A stretch of 18,634 nucleotides of DNA. It comes from Planctomycetota bacterium. Lineage in GTDB: Bacteria; Planctomycetota; UBA1135; GCA-002686595. Position numbers and translations under genes: made by a program. Shown one piece after another: positions 7,531 to 15,795 of the stretch (its first letter is position 1; each line of letters opens with the position of its first letter). Location of the stretch: contig JABFRZ010000642.1 in NCBI GenBank assembly GCA_013140785.1, positions 1 to 18,634 of the forward strand, written 5' to 3'. The notes under the pieces are model-generated. The model was given only the letters and a program-made list of their open reading frames with translations. It did no database searches and was not told the origin of the DNA.

Positions 7531-7559
7531 TTGACAGCTTCTCACAACGCGCCGAGAAT
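7531..7559 (+). promoter_or_regulatory. Sigma-70-like promoter upstream of the GT-C gene
   Basis: A perfect -35 TTGACA (7531-7536) is followed by a 17-nt spacer and GAGAAT (7554-7559; 4 of 6, with the important A and final T kept). It lies 75 nt before the GTG at 7634, in the 229-bp gap after the propeller-like gene. The perfect -35 and optimal spacing stand out in DNA this GC-rich. Confidence 0.5.
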
Positions 7560-7633
7560 CGCGCGCCCGTGGGAGTTCGCGCCAAACGCCGTGAGGTAGA
7601 GCGCTCGCGCCATCCGGGGCGTGCTTCCGAGGC

Positions 7634-9088
7634 GTGCGTCACGCCGCACCGCGCGCCGGCTTGAAGGCCGGTCCGGGCCGGGCAGCGCGCGCGTTCGTGA
7701 GCGTTCGCTCGGCGTTGCTGCTCTCGCTGGCCGTCCACGTCCTGCACGTCATCGCGCTGCCGCTCGTGATCACGTACGACGGCCAGGTCTACCACCGGCT
7801 CTCGACGTTGTTCGGAAGCGAGGCGTTCTCGACCGAATACGACACCATCCGCACGCCGCTGTTTCCGTTGCTCTTGCGGGCCGTTTTCTGGCTGCTGGGC
7901 GAGCGGCCAGAGTCCGTGCTGCTCTTGAACGCCGGCTTCAGCTTCGTAGCCATCTGCTGCGCCTCGGCGCTCGTCCGCCGGCTTGCGGGGGCAACGGCGG
8001 CGGTGCTGACGATCCTGCTGCTCTCCTTCTGGCCGCTGTCGATCGCGTACCAGCACAGCTTGCTCTCCGAGTCGGCGACGGCGTGCTGTCTTGCGGCGCT
8101 AGCTCTGTGCCTGTTTCGCTTCCTCGAGCGGCCGAGCCTGGCGGCCTGCATCGCAGCGGCTCTCGCGCTCAGCCTGGGGTACTACTTCCGTCCCACGCTG
8201 CTCTACTTCGCCCCGTGCTGCTCGCTGCTCGCGCTGGGGCTGCTCTGGGCGCCGCACTCGCGCGCGAGCGTGAGCCTGCGCTTTGCATTCTCGACCGCGG
8301 CGCTTCTCACGCTCGTGCCCGTGGCCCTCTCGCTGCCCTGGCGCGCGCTCCAGGATCGCACGGGGCGCTTCGGCTACATCTATGCGTTCGGGATCGTGAA
8401 TCAGGCCTTGATCGATCCCGACGACGAGCAAGAGCTCGGTCGGCTCGCCGTGCCGTACCGCGACTGCATCGCGGCCGCGAGCATCGACGGTCGCCTCGAC
8501 TACGCAGGCTTGCGGGACGTGGACGTGACGAAGTTCTTGAACTCGCTACCGGAGGAAACAGTCGCCGCGGGCTCGGCCTGGTTCTGGCGACTGGTGCGCG
8601 AGAATCCACTGCGCTACGCGCGTGGAGTGACGCGCTCCCTGCTGCTGTTCTTGGGCATGCCGGCGCTCGACAGCGAGAACGACTTCCTCGTCTCCTCGGT
8701 CCTGTCTGAGACAGACGAGGCCTTCCTCTTGCTGCATCCGCGCTATCTCCAAGACCCGGAATGGAAGCGCCTCGCGAAGCCTCCCGCTCCGCCCGCGCTG
8801 CGCACTTTCGGAGCGGCCCTGGCCGCGCTCTTCTCCGCGCACGTCGTCGTCTTGATCTGCAACGGCGCCGCCCTCGCACTGTTGATCTTCGCCATCGTCC
8901 GACGCGACCTGCTCACGGGCGTGGTTCCGGCCCTCGTCTTCTATTCCTACGCGCTGCACTCGTTCACGCTCCTCTCGATCGACCGCTACGCCTTTCCCGC
9001 GTACCTCCTGCTCCAGGTCGCCGTCGTCCTCCTCGCCGCGCGGCTCAGCGCACGCCTGCGGCCGTCCTGCCGCGCAGTCAGCCCGTGA
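7634..9088 (+). CDS. GT-C/GT39-like polytopic glycosyltransferase
   Basis: The protein is up to 484 aa with about ten hydrophobic segments. Near the N-terminus is ITYDGQVYHRLSTLFGSEAF followed by YDTIRTPLFPLLLRAVFWLLGE. This 'acidic residue, then R.P.FPLL' layout is typical of GT-C glycosyltransferases of the GT39/ArnT/PMT kind, which move sugars from polyprenyl-phosphate donors to lipid or protein acceptors on the outer membrane face. A soluble loop (about 260-320) separates the two membrane halves. The GTG at 7634 opens the frame; a GTG at 7697 (VSVRSALLLSLAV) is a good alternative closer to the first helix. Its 3' end overlaps the convergent methyltransferase gene by 11 bp. The acceptor is unknown. 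Confidence 0.75.
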   Translation: MRHAAPRAGLKAGPGRAARAFVSVRSALLLSLAVHVLHVIALPLVITYDGQVYHRLSTLFGSEAFSTEYDTIRTPLFPLLLRAVFWLLGERPESVLLLNAGFSFVAICCASALVRRLAGATAAVLTILLLSFWPLSIAYQHSLLSESATACCLAALALCLFRFLERPSLAACIAAALALSLGYYFRPTLLYFAPCCSLLALGLLWAPHSRASVSLRFAFSTAALLTLVPVALSLPWRALQDRTGRFGYIYAFGIVNQALIDPDDEQELGRLAVPYRDCIAAASIDGRLDYAGLRDVDVTKFLNSLPEETVAAGSAWFWRLVRENPLRYARGVTRSLLLFLGMPALDSENDFLVSSVLSETDEAFLLLHPRYLQDPEWKRLAKPPAPPALRTFGAALAALFSAHVVVLICNGAALALLIFAIVRRDLLTGVVPALVFYSYALHSFTLLSIDRYAFPAYLLLQVAVVLLAARLSARLRPSCRAVSP

Positions 9089-9944
9089 AGCGCGCCACGA
9101 CGCGCACGGCGTCGAAGAGATTGACGGGCAGGCCGAGGGTGGGCACGGGCAAGCGTCGCACGAGCGCTTGCAGCCCTAGCGCGCGCCCCAGCTGATAGGC
9201 CATCAATCCGAGCGGGACCTGCTTCCACGGATGCTGCACGGCCGTGACGCGGAAACCCGCCTGGGCGAGCAGCTTCGCAAGGCTCGCCTGCGTGAAGAAC
9301 CACAGGTGCTGAGGCGGCGTCATCAGGCGCCAGCGGCGACCCATGACGCGGCTCGTGAGCGAGCCCCAATCGCCCGTCGAGAGCAAGAGGGCCGCACCGG
9401 GTTTGGCGTGGCGCGCGAGGAGTGCCAGGACTTCGTCCGGACGCTGGAGGTGCTCGATCACGTCCAGCATGACGAGTGCGTCGAACGGGCCGCGCGCGGA
9501 GAGGAACGCCTCCGTGGCCACGCCGCTCGCGACGTCGTGCCCGCGCGAGCGACACGCGCTTGCCGCGCTCTCGGCCACTTCCACCCCTGAGACTCGGAAG
9601 GCGCGCGCCGCTTCGTCCAGGAAGTAGCCGTAGGCGCAGCCGACCTCGAGCAGCCGCCCGCTCTGGATGCCGGCGCGCCCAAGCTGCCGAAATGCCGCGC
9701 GAAATTCGCCGCGCAGGACGCGCGCGCTGCCCTGGTAGTCCGCGTACCCGTCGTGACGCCCGCCTTGGAAGTAGGTCTCGTCGTACAGGCTGCGCGGATC
9801 GAAGTTCGCTGCAACGAGCGTCCGACCCACGCCGCAGCGCCGGCAGCGCACGATCGGGAAGCCGCGCACCGTGTAGAGCCGCAGGTCGTCCGACGCCTCT
9901 GCGCAGACCGGGCAGTGCTCCGCCGCCTGATCGACCTGGCTCAC
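9078..9944 (-). CDS. Class I SAM-dependent methyltransferase with N-terminal zinc ribbon
   Basis: The 288-aa protein starts at a GTG (9944) whose GTGA overlaps the stop of the DUF2304 gene; the frame extends to 10364 but that part is out-of-frame shadow of other genes. An N-terminal zinc ribbon has CPVC (11-14) and CRRC (34-37). A Methyltransf_11/23-like Rossmann fold follows, with motif I LLEVGCAYGYFL (98-109), acidic GVEVAES (120-126) and MLDVIEHL (159-166). The PQHLWFFT segment is typical of methyltransferases found in sugar and polysaccharide clusters. It is the last gene of the GT2-DUF2304-methyltransferase operon and probably modifies a glycan or its precursor; the acceptor cannot be told. 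Confidence 0.9.
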   Translation of the reverse strand: MSQVDQAAEHCPVCAEASDDLRLYTVRGFPIVRCRRCGVGRTLVAANFDPRSLYDETYFQGGRHDGYADYQGSARVLRGEFRAAFRQLGRAGIQSGRLLEVGCAYGYFLDEAARAFRVSGVEVAESAASACRSRGHDVASGVATEAFLSARGPFDALVMLDVIEHLQRPDEVLALLARHAKPGAALLLSTGDWGSLTSRVMGRRWRLMTPPQHLWFFTQASLAKLLAQAGFRVTAVQHPWKQVPLGLMAYQLGRALGLQALVRRLPVPTLGLPVNLFDAVRVVARFTG

Positions 9945-10279
9945 GGCAACTCGGAGCGCCGGCGAGCCGCCTGGATCGCGAGCATCCGGGTCAGTCCGGT
10001 CAGGCGCTCTGCTTCTCGCCAGCGCGCATGGCGCGTCAGGATGGACTCGCGCACGAGCCAGATGATCGCGAGGTACAGGATGAAGTCCACGCCACGACCG
10101 ATCCCGACGAAGGCCGCCATGCGCGCGGAGAGCTGGGGGAAGGCGACGACGACGCCGCCCAGGGCGAAGACCGCGAGCTCGACCAGGACCACGCGCGCAC
10201 CGCGCCGCCGGAACGTGGCGTAATCGACGAACAGGATCAACGCCAAGACCGCGAGGAGGAAGAGCGAGGCAGCGTTCAT
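9941..10279 (-). CDS. DUF2304 small membrane protein
   Basis: The 112-aa protein has three hydrophobic segments (about 4-19, 29-46 and 62-78), then a basic cytoplasmic tail (LTRHARWREAERLTGLTRML). Size, topology and the position directly after a DPM-like GT2 gene are the usual setting of DUF2304, which is thought to be a membrane partner of polyprenyl-phosphate glycosyltransferases. It is tightly coupled: its ATGA start overlaps the GT2 stop at 10276-10279 and its stop overlaps the methyltransferase GTG at 9941-9944. The family function is known mainly from context. Confidence 0.82.
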   Translation of the reverse strand: MNAASLFLLAVLALILFVDYATFRRRGARVVLVELAVFALGGVVVAFPQLSARMAAFVGIGRGVDFILYLAIIWLVRESILTRHARWREAERLTGLTRMLAIQAARRRSELP

Positions 10280-10998
10280 CGTTGGCCGAAGAGGAAGCGG
10301 AACAATAGATCGCGCAGGATGCTGATCGCGCCCAGCGAGGACTGCCCCTTGTCCAGCGCTTCACGCGAGTAGCGCACGGTCACGGGCACCTCGACGATCT
10401 TCAGGGAGCGGCGCTGCCGCGCGACGCGCTGGCGAATCTCGGTCGCGTGCGCCATGCGGTCCTGCGTGATCGGGATCCCGCGCAGCGCGCGCGCGCTGAA
10501 GGCGCGGTACCCGTTGTGCGCATCCGAGAGCCACAGGCGCGTGATGGCCAGCTCGAAGATGCGCGCGCCCCACAGGAGCAGCCGCCGTCCGAAGGGCACG
10601 TTCGAGGCGGCGCCGAAGCGGTTGCCGAAGGCGACGTCGGCCCCGTCGCGGATGGCCTGCACCATATGCGGCAGATCCTGGCTGCGGTGCTGCAGGTCCG
10701 AGTCCATCATCACGAAGGCGTCGTGGCGGGGATCGGCCAGCGCCAACTGGCGCGCCGTCTCGAGCGCCGCGCCCTGTCCGAGGTTCAGCGGGTGGCGCGC
10801 CAGGACGATGTCGAAGTCCGCGCTGCTCGCGGGCAGGGCACTGAGCTCGACTTGCGCGGGGCCACCGTCGTCGATCAGGTACACCACGACTCCGCCCAGC
10901 GCGGACGCAGTGTCGCGCAGCTCGCCCAGGAGCTGCCCGAGGGCCGCGCCCTCCTCGAACGTGGGCATGAGGACAGCGACGCGCACTCGCGCCGGCAC
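10276..10998 (-). CDS. GT2-family glycosyltransferase (DPM1/polyprenyl-phosphate type)
   Basis: The 240-aa GT-A fold enzyme starts at a GTG (10998), MPARVRVAVLMPTFEEG. Its nucleotide-sugar elements are LIDDGGP (41-47), HPLNLGQGAALETA (69-82), the metal-binding DxD as MMDSDLQH (97-104), and GNRFG...NGYRAFS (125-168). The wording LNLGQGAAL plus NGYRAFS is typical of dolichyl/undecaprenyl-phosphate sugar synthases. No C-terminal membrane helices are present, which fits a separate DUF2304 partner supplying them. It is the first gene of the operon and is divergent from the subtilase gene across 169 bp. Confidence 0.92.
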   Translation of the reverse strand: MPARVRVAVLMPTFEEGAALGQLLGELRDTASALGGVVVYLIDDGGPAQVELSALPASSADFDIVLARHPLNLGQGAALETARQLALADPRHDAFVMMDSDLQHRSQDLPHMVQAIRDGADVAFGNRFGAASNVPFGRRLLLWGARIFELAITRLWLSDAHNGYRAFSARALRGIPITQDRMAHATEIRQRVARQRRSLKIVEVPVTVRYSREALDKGQSSLGAISILRDLLFRFLFGQR

Positions 10999-11118
10999 GC
11001 TAGTCCGTGGCCCCTCGGGCGGTCAAGCCTCGATCCAGAGCATGGACGGGCAGGCCTCGCGGCTGAAAACCCAAGCATTCTCGGGCAAACCTCCCTCCTC
11101 ACACTGCCCGAACACGCA

Positions 11119-11124
11119 TAGAAT
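11119..11124 (+). promoter_or_regulatory. Possible -10 element of the subtilase gene (TAGAAT)
   Basis: TAGAAT lies 43 nt before the ATG at 11168 in the divergent gap (10999-11167). The hexamer 17 nt upstream (TCCTCA) is a poor -35, so the call is weak. Confidence 0.3.
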
Positions 11125-11157
11125 CCGCCCTCTCTCACCCCTGCCCTTCTTCTCACC

Positions 11158-11162
11158 GGAGG
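11158..11162 (+). promoter_or_regulatory. Shine-Dalgarno site fixing the subtilase start
   Basis: GGAGG is 5 nt before the ATG at 11168 and decides this start over the frame's earlier opening at 10454. It is one of the few strong ribosome-binding sites in the window. Confidence 0.75.
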
Positions 11163-11167
11163 TTTCG

Positions 11168-14100
11168 ATGCTGGTCTTCCGCTCGGGTCTGCTGGCGGCG
11201 TTGCTGTTCTTCTCGGTCGAGGGTTTCGCGCAGAAGGAGTTCGTCGCTCCCCAGCCCGAAGAAAGCGCGGCGACCACCACCACCGAGATCCCCGAGGGCT
11301 TCGTGGCGCGCGGAACGACGCACCGCCTGCTGGTCCCGGCCAAGCATCCGCTGCTCGGGCGCATGGCGCAGAGCCGCCTCCTGCGCTCGCTGGAAGACTA
11401 CGGCTCGTTCGTGCAGGTCGTGGTCGATCTGCCGCGGCCCGGTGACCTCGAAGCCCTGCTCGCGGGCGGCGCGCAGCTCGCGGACGAGCTGACGCTCGTG
11501 TCGTTCAACGGTTACCTGCTGGATGGCGCCGAGCGGGAAGCCACGCAGGGCGTGCTCGCTGCGATCCCGAGCGAGCTGCGCGCGCCGGCGCCCGCGGGCG
11601 ACGAGCGCAGCCTGGAGATCGTGCAGTTCAATGGCCCGATCAAGGACGCGTGGCTCGACAGCCTGCGCGCGACCGGGGCGTTCGTGGTTTCCTACGTGCC
11701 CAACAACGCCTACGTCGTTGTGGTGAACGGGCGCTCCCGCGGGGCCCTCGAGCAGTTGCGCCAGAAGCCCTACGTGCTCGGCATCTCGAGCTACCACCCG
11801 GCCTTCAAGCTGCGTCCCGCGCTGCGCGGGCCGGGCCTCGCGTACACGGGCATCTACGACGTGGTCGTGCAGGTCATCGCCGACGAAGCGGGTGAGGCCT
11901 ACGCCGACGGCCTCGAGGCGCGCGCCCTGGCGGTGCTCGCGCCGCGCGAGCGCGTGCTCGACTACATCAACCTGACCGTCAAGCTCGACGGCGCGAACGT
12001 CCAGGAGAACGCGCGCAGCTCGCACGTGTTCGCGGTCGAGCCCAAGCTCGAAGCGCGCCTCTTCGACGAGGCCCAGGGGCAGATCATGGCCGCCCAGCTC
12101 AACGTGGCCGGCACCCAGCCGAGCGGCCCGGGCTACCTGGCCTGGCTCGCGAGCCTGGGCTTCCCGGGCTCCGGCGCGAACCCGTTCGCGTTCTCGGTGG
12201 ACGTGCACGACGACGGCGTCGATCGCGGCTCGACCAGCGACGTGAACACGGAGTTCAAGGTGGACGGCCTCGCCGCCGGCGCGAGCCGCGTCACCTTCAA
12301 CAACAACTACTCGGGCGACGCGCTGGCCGACGGCCGCGCGGGCCACGGCAACATCAACGCCTCGATCATCGGTGGCTACAACAGCTCGACCGGCACGGCC
12401 TTCGAGGACGCGAGCGGTTACCAGTACGGCCTCGGGATCGCGCCCTGGGTGGGCATCGGGAACTCCAAGGTGTTCAGCAACGCGGGCGCGGGCGTCTTCA
12501 ACCAGCCCACGGCGACGCGCATGGCGAACGCCTACAACGCCGGCGCGCGCATCTCCTCCAACTCGTGGGGCTACACCGTTGGCAACGCCTACAACGCCGA
12601 CACGCAGTCGCACGACGCCTCGGTGCGCGATGCCGTCAGCGGCACGGCCGGCAACCAGGAGCTCGCGATCGTCTTCGCGGCCGGCAACAGCGGCTCGGGC
12701 GCCGGCAGCGTGCACCCGCCGGGCACCGGCAAGAACGTGCTCACGGTCGGCGCCTCCGAGAACTTCCGCATGACCGGCTCCGACGGCTGCGGCATCGGCA
12801 ACACCGGCGCCGACAACGTCATGGACATCATCTCGTTCTCGGGCCGTGGGCCGACCTCCGACTCGCGCAAGAAGCCCGAGATCGTCGCGCCTGGCACGCA
12901 CATCGAGGGCGCGGCCAGCCGCGCGACCGGCTACGACGGCACCGGCGTGTGCAACCAGTTCTGGCCGACCGGGCAGACGCTGTACGCCTGGTCGAGCGGC
13001 ACGAGCCACTCGACCCCGGCCGTGGCCGGCTTCTGCGCACTGATCCGACAGTTCTACCTCAACAATGCCCTCGCGGCGCCCAGCCCGGCGATGTTGAAGG
13101 CCGAGATCGTCTCGGGCGCGCGCCACATGACCGGCGTGGGCGCGAACGACACGCTGTGGTCGAACAGCCAGGGCTTCGGGATCACGAACATGGCGCGCAC
13201 CTTCGACGGCGCGTCGCGCATCCGTGTGGACCAGACCCAGACACTCGGCGCGACGGGTGCCACCTACACCGCGACCGGCAGCGTCGTGAACACGGGCCTG
13301 CCCTTCCGCGTGGTGCTCGCCTGGACGGACGTGCCCGGCCCCACGACCGGCAACGCCTTCGTGAACAACCTCGACCTCGAGGTCACGCTCAACGGCACGC
13401 TCTACCTCGGCAACGTGTTCACCGGCGCGAACTCGAGCACTGGCGGCGCGCTCGATACGCGCAACAACACCGAGTCGGTCTTCCTGCCGGCCGGGACGAG
13501 CGGCGCCTTCTCGATCGTCGTGCGCGGGACCAACATCGCCGGCGACGGCGTCCCGGGCAACGCCGACACGACCGACCAGGACTTCGCGCTGCTGGTCTAC
13601 AACGGCAGCGAGAGCGCGCCGACGCCGGACTTCTCGCTGGCCGCGACGCCCGCCAGCCAGACGATCACGGCCGGCAACGCGACCAGCTACACGGTCTCGA
13701 ACACGGCTCTCAACGGCTTCACCGGGAGCGTGACGCTCTCGGCCACCCCCGCGATCAGCGGCGTTGGCTACTCGTTCTCGCCCAACCCAGAAGTGGCCGG
13801 CGGCTCGTCCACGCTCTCGGTGACGAGCACGACTGCCGCGACGCCGGGCACGCACATCGTGACGATCACCGGCACGAGCGGTGCCCTCGTGCACACCACC
13901 AACGTGACGCTCGTGATCAACGCGCCGCCGACGCCGACCTTCACGATGTCGGTCACGCCAGCGAGCCAGACGATCACGGCCGGGGGCCCGACCAGTTACA
14001 CGGCCTCCACGACCGCGCTGAACGGGTTCGTGGGCGACGTGTCGCTGTCTGCCTCGCCGGCGATCAGCGGTGTGACCTACGGTTTCTCGCCCAACCCGGT

Positions 14101-14995
14101 CGCGGCCGGCAGCTCGTCGACCCTGTCCGTCACGACGACGGCGGCGGCGACCCCCGGGACCCACACCCTGACCGTCACCGGGATCAGCGGCGCAATCACG
14201 CGCACGTCCAACGTGACGCTGGTGATCAACGCGCCGGGCGGTGGCAACCCGGTCAAGACCTTCTCGGCCGCGCCCGCGCTGGCGATCCCCGACAACAACG
14301 CCACGGGCGTCTCCAACACGATCAGCGTGCCCGACAGCCTGACGGTGACGTCGATCTCGGTCTCGACCGTTATCCCGCACACCTTCAAGGGTGACTTGGT
14401 CGTGACCCTGACCGGCCCCGACAACACCAGCGCCATCCTCCACAACCGCACGGGCGGCGGGACCGACAACGTCACCACGACGTTCTCGATCGCCACCACT
14501 TCGTCGCAGTCGCTCACGGTCTTCAATGGCAAGAACACGGCCGGAGCCTGGACCCTCAAGGTCCAGGACCTGGCAGCGATCGACGTGGGCACGCTCAGCT
14601 CCTGGAAGCTCACCTTCAACGGTGAGAAGGCTCTGACGGCGAACCTCGTGATCCCGGACAACAACACGACCGGCGTCACGAGCACGCAGACCTACGCCCA
14701 GACCGGCACGGTCGCGGCGGTCAAGGTGCGCGTGAGCGTCACGCACACCTTCAAGGGCAATCTCGAGATCGCGTTGATCGGACCCGACAACACGACCGTG
14801 CTGCTGCACAACCGCACGGGCGGGAGCACCAACAACGTGAACACCGAGTACCCGGACCTCACGGCCTCGAACCAGTCGCTCGGTGCCTTCACCGGCAAGG
14901 CCATCAACGGGGCCTGGAAGCTGCGCGTGCGTGACCTGGCCGCGCTCGATACCGGCACGTTCGTGAGCTGGACGCTGAGCTTCCAGGCTCAGTAG
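11168..14995 (+). CDS. Secreted S8 (subtilisin-like) serine protease with Ig-like repeats and two P domains
   Basis: The 1275-aa protein starts with a signal peptide (MLVFRSGLLAALLFFSVEGFA, probably cut before QKE). An N-terminal region of about 300 residues probably acts as a prodomain. The S8 catalytic domain (about 340-690) has Asp348 in HDDGVD, His393 in GHGN, oxyanion Asn507 in AAGNSG and Ser613 in GTSHSTPAVAG. The usual DTG/DSG around the Asp is DDG and the usual HGT is HGN, both within the range of divergent S8 enzymes. A jelly-roll-like segment follows (about 690-815), then two Ig-like repeats (822-918, 925-1021) and two P/Homo B domains (about 1034-1155, 1156-1275). The protein is probably exported and degrades extracellular protein. 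No sorting signal was recognised at the C-terminus. Confidence 0.93.
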   Translation: MLVFRSGLLAALLFFSVEGFAQKEFVAPQPEESAATTTTEIPEGFVARGTTHRLLVPAKHPLLGRMAQSRLLRSLEDYGSFVQVVVDLPRPGDLEALLAGGAQLADELTLVSFNGYLLDGAEREATQGVLAAIPSELRAPAPAGDERSLEIVQFNGPIKDAWLDSLRATGAFVVSYVPNNAYVVVVNGRSRGALEQLRQKPYVLGISSYHPAFKLRPALRGPGLAYTGIYDVVVQVIADEAGEAYADGLEARALAVLAPRERVLDYINLTVKLDGANVQENARSSHVFAVEPKLEARLFDEAQGQIMAAQLNVAGTQPSGPGYLAWLASLGFPGSGANPFAFSVDVHDDGVDRGSTSDVNTEFKVDGLAAGASRVTFNNNYSGDALADGRAGHGNINASIIGGYNSSTGTAFEDASGYQYGLGIAPWVGIGNSKVFSNAGAGVFNQPTATRMANAYNAGARISSNSWGYTVGNAYNADTQSHDASVRDAVSGTAGNQELAIVFAAGNSGSGAGSVHPPGTGKNVLTVGASENFRMTGSDGCGIGNTGADNVMDIISFSGRGPTSDSRKKPEIVAPGTHIEGAASRATGYDGTGVCNQFWPTGQTLYAWSSGTSHSTPAVAGFCALIRQFYLNNALAAPSPAMLKAEIVSGARHMTGVGANDTLWSNSQGFGITNMARTFDGASRIRVDQTQTLGATGATYTATGSVVNTGLPFRVVLAWTDVPGPTTGNAFVNNLDLEVTLNGTLYLGNVFTGANSSTGGALDTRNNTESVFLPAGTSGAFSIVVRGTNIAGDGVPGNADTTDQDFALLVYNGSESAPTPDFSLAATPASQTITAGNATSYTVSNTALNGFTGSVTLSATPAISGVGYSFSPNPEVAGGSSTLSVTSTTAATPGTHIVTITGTSGALVHTTNVTLVINAPPTPTFTMSVTPASQTITAGGPTSYTASTTALNGFVGDVSLSASPAISGVTYGFSPNPVAAGSSSTLSVTTTAAATPGTHTLTVTGISGAITRTSNVTLVINAPGGGNPVKTFSAAPALAIPDNNATGVSNTISVPDSLTVTSISVSTVIPHTFKGDLVVTLTGPDNTSAILHNRTGGGTDNVTTTFSIATTSSQSLTVFNGKNTAGAWTLKVQDLAAIDVGTLSSWKLTFNGEKALTANLVIPDNNTTGVTSTQTYAQTGTVAAVKVRVSVTHTFKGNLEIALIGPDNTTVLLHNRTGGSTNNVNTEYPDLTASNQSLGAFTGKAINGAWKLRVRDLAALDTGTFVSWTLSFQAQ
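13631..14231 (+). repeat. Tandem Ig-like repeats inside the subtilase gene
   Basis: Two ~97-codon units, each running from F(S/T)...TPASQTITAG to NVTLVIN, are 60-70% alike at protein level by eye. Both share ALNGF.G.V.LSA.PAISGV.Y.FSPNP and AATPGTH...VTG.SGA. They probably arose by internal duplication. Confidence 0.85.
14273..14992 (+). repeat. Tandem P/Homo B domains inside the subtilase gene
   Basis: Two ~120-codon units share IPDNN.TGV, HTFKG(D/N)L...L.GPDNT, LHNRTGG and the closing GAW.L.V.DLAA.D.GT..SW.L.F. This is the signature of proprotein-convertase P domains. Stretches of the DNA are also identical (for example around CACACCTTCAAGGG), pointing to fairly recent duplication. Confidence 0.85.
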
Positions 14996-15010
14996 CGCGT
15001 CTACCCAGCC

Positions 15011-15063
15011 ACCCGAACTCTCCCGCGGTCGCCTACGGCCGCGGGGGAGGCGCTCATTCGGGT
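15011..15063. terminator. Nested hairpin between convergent genes (bidirectional terminator candidate)
   Basis: An outer repeat (ACCCGAA 15011-15017 with TTCGGGT 15057-15063) encloses an inner perfect stem (CCCGCGG 15022-15028 with CCGCGGG 15039-15045). It fills the 71-bp gap between the subtilase stop and the YCII gene stop. No T-run follows, so it would be a non-canonical terminator. Confidence 0.45.
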
Positions 15064-15066
15064 CGC

Positions 15067-15795
15067 CTATTCCACAAGACGGGCGAGCTGCTCGCTCGCA
15101 AACCACTCGTCGAGCTCGTGCGCGCCGAGGTGCTCGAGCTGCGGCCCGAAGCGCTCGCGCGCCTCGTCCAGGTTCGCGGCGTCGAGCAGCGCGAACGCAC
15201 GCGTGCCGTCGAGGCGGGCGAGCAAGAGCACGCCGCCTGCGTTCGTCTCTAGAGCGCCGAGCTCGCGTTCGGCCAGGTCGCCGTGCTCGGCCGTCAGCAG
15301 CACGTACGCGCGCGCGCCTTCGCCGGGCGCCGGAGTCTTCCCCGCGGAGACTTGCTGCGCGCGCCAAGCGAGGTCGCGCTCCAGCGCGGCGACGAGCGGC
15401 GCGGGCGTCTCGAGCGTGTGGTACTCGAGCACGAACACGCCCGCCTGGGTGGTCGGGTCGGTCTCGGCCCAGGCGCGGGCTTCGTCGCGCCGCGCGCTGG
15501 CCAGCACGAACAGCCCGCGCAGCTCCGGGTCGTGGCGCCCTTCGCCGTAGGGCCCGGCCACCAGCAGCTGGCGCGCGTCCGCCATGCGCCCCATGTTCGC
15601 GAAGTGGCCGGCGAAGGCGCGCGCGTTCTCCTCCTTCGAGAGCTGCCCGCTCCTCGGCCCGGTCTTGATGAGCACGAGCGTGTAGCCGGGCCGGACGGGA
15701 GCGGGAGCCCTCTCCACCGTGGGCGTGTCCACCGCGGCACAGGCCGCCAGTCCCGAGAACGTGAGCAACGCGAGCGCGAGAGGGTTGCGATCCAT
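15067..15795 (-). CDS. Lipoprotein with a YCII-related domain
   Basis: From the ATG at 15795 the protein is 242 aa with a lipobox LAAC (16-19); the frame opens at 15834, but that start would add 13 residues before the signal. Residues about 37-130 match the YCII-like dimeric alpha/beta barrel: YTLVLIKTGPRSG, FAGHFANMGRMADARQLLVAGPYG, LRGLFVLAS..DEARAWAETDP, with the family's His (His64) and the DP pair (113-114). The C-terminal ~110 residues look like a second, more diverged domain of similar kind (YVLLTAEHGDLA...). The biochemical function of YCII proteins is mostly unknown. TATCCT (complement of 15804-15809), 9 nt before the ATG, could be a -10 element giving an almost leaderless mRNA. Confidence 0.8.
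   Translation of the reverse strand: MDRNPLALALLTFSGLAACAAVDTPTVERAPAPVRPGYTLVLIKTGPRSGQLSKEENARAFAGHFANMGRMADARQLLVAGPYGEGRHDPELRGLFVLASARRDEARAWAETDPTTQAGVFVLEYHTLETPAPLVAALERDLAWRAQQVSAGKTPAPGEGARAYVLLTAEHGDLAERELGALETNAGGVLLLARLDGTRAFALLDAANLDEARERFGPQLEHLGAHELDEWFASEQLARLVE

Noticed and set aside
9945..10364. N-terminal extension of the methyltransferase frame
   Set aside because: It lies over the DUF2304 and GT2 genes in another frame; the zinc ribbon begins just after the coupled GTG at 9944.
10454..11167. N-terminal extension of the subtilase frame
   Set aside because: It overlaps the GT2 gene on the other strand and precedes a signal peptide with a strong Shine-Dalgarno at 11158-11162.
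11153..15367. A 1404-codon open frame on the minus strand covering the whole subtilase gene
   Set aside because: It is antisense to a gene with clear signal peptide, catalytic triad and domain repeats. Its product is low-complexity (Arg/Ala/Val/His), the usual mirror of GC-rich codon usage.
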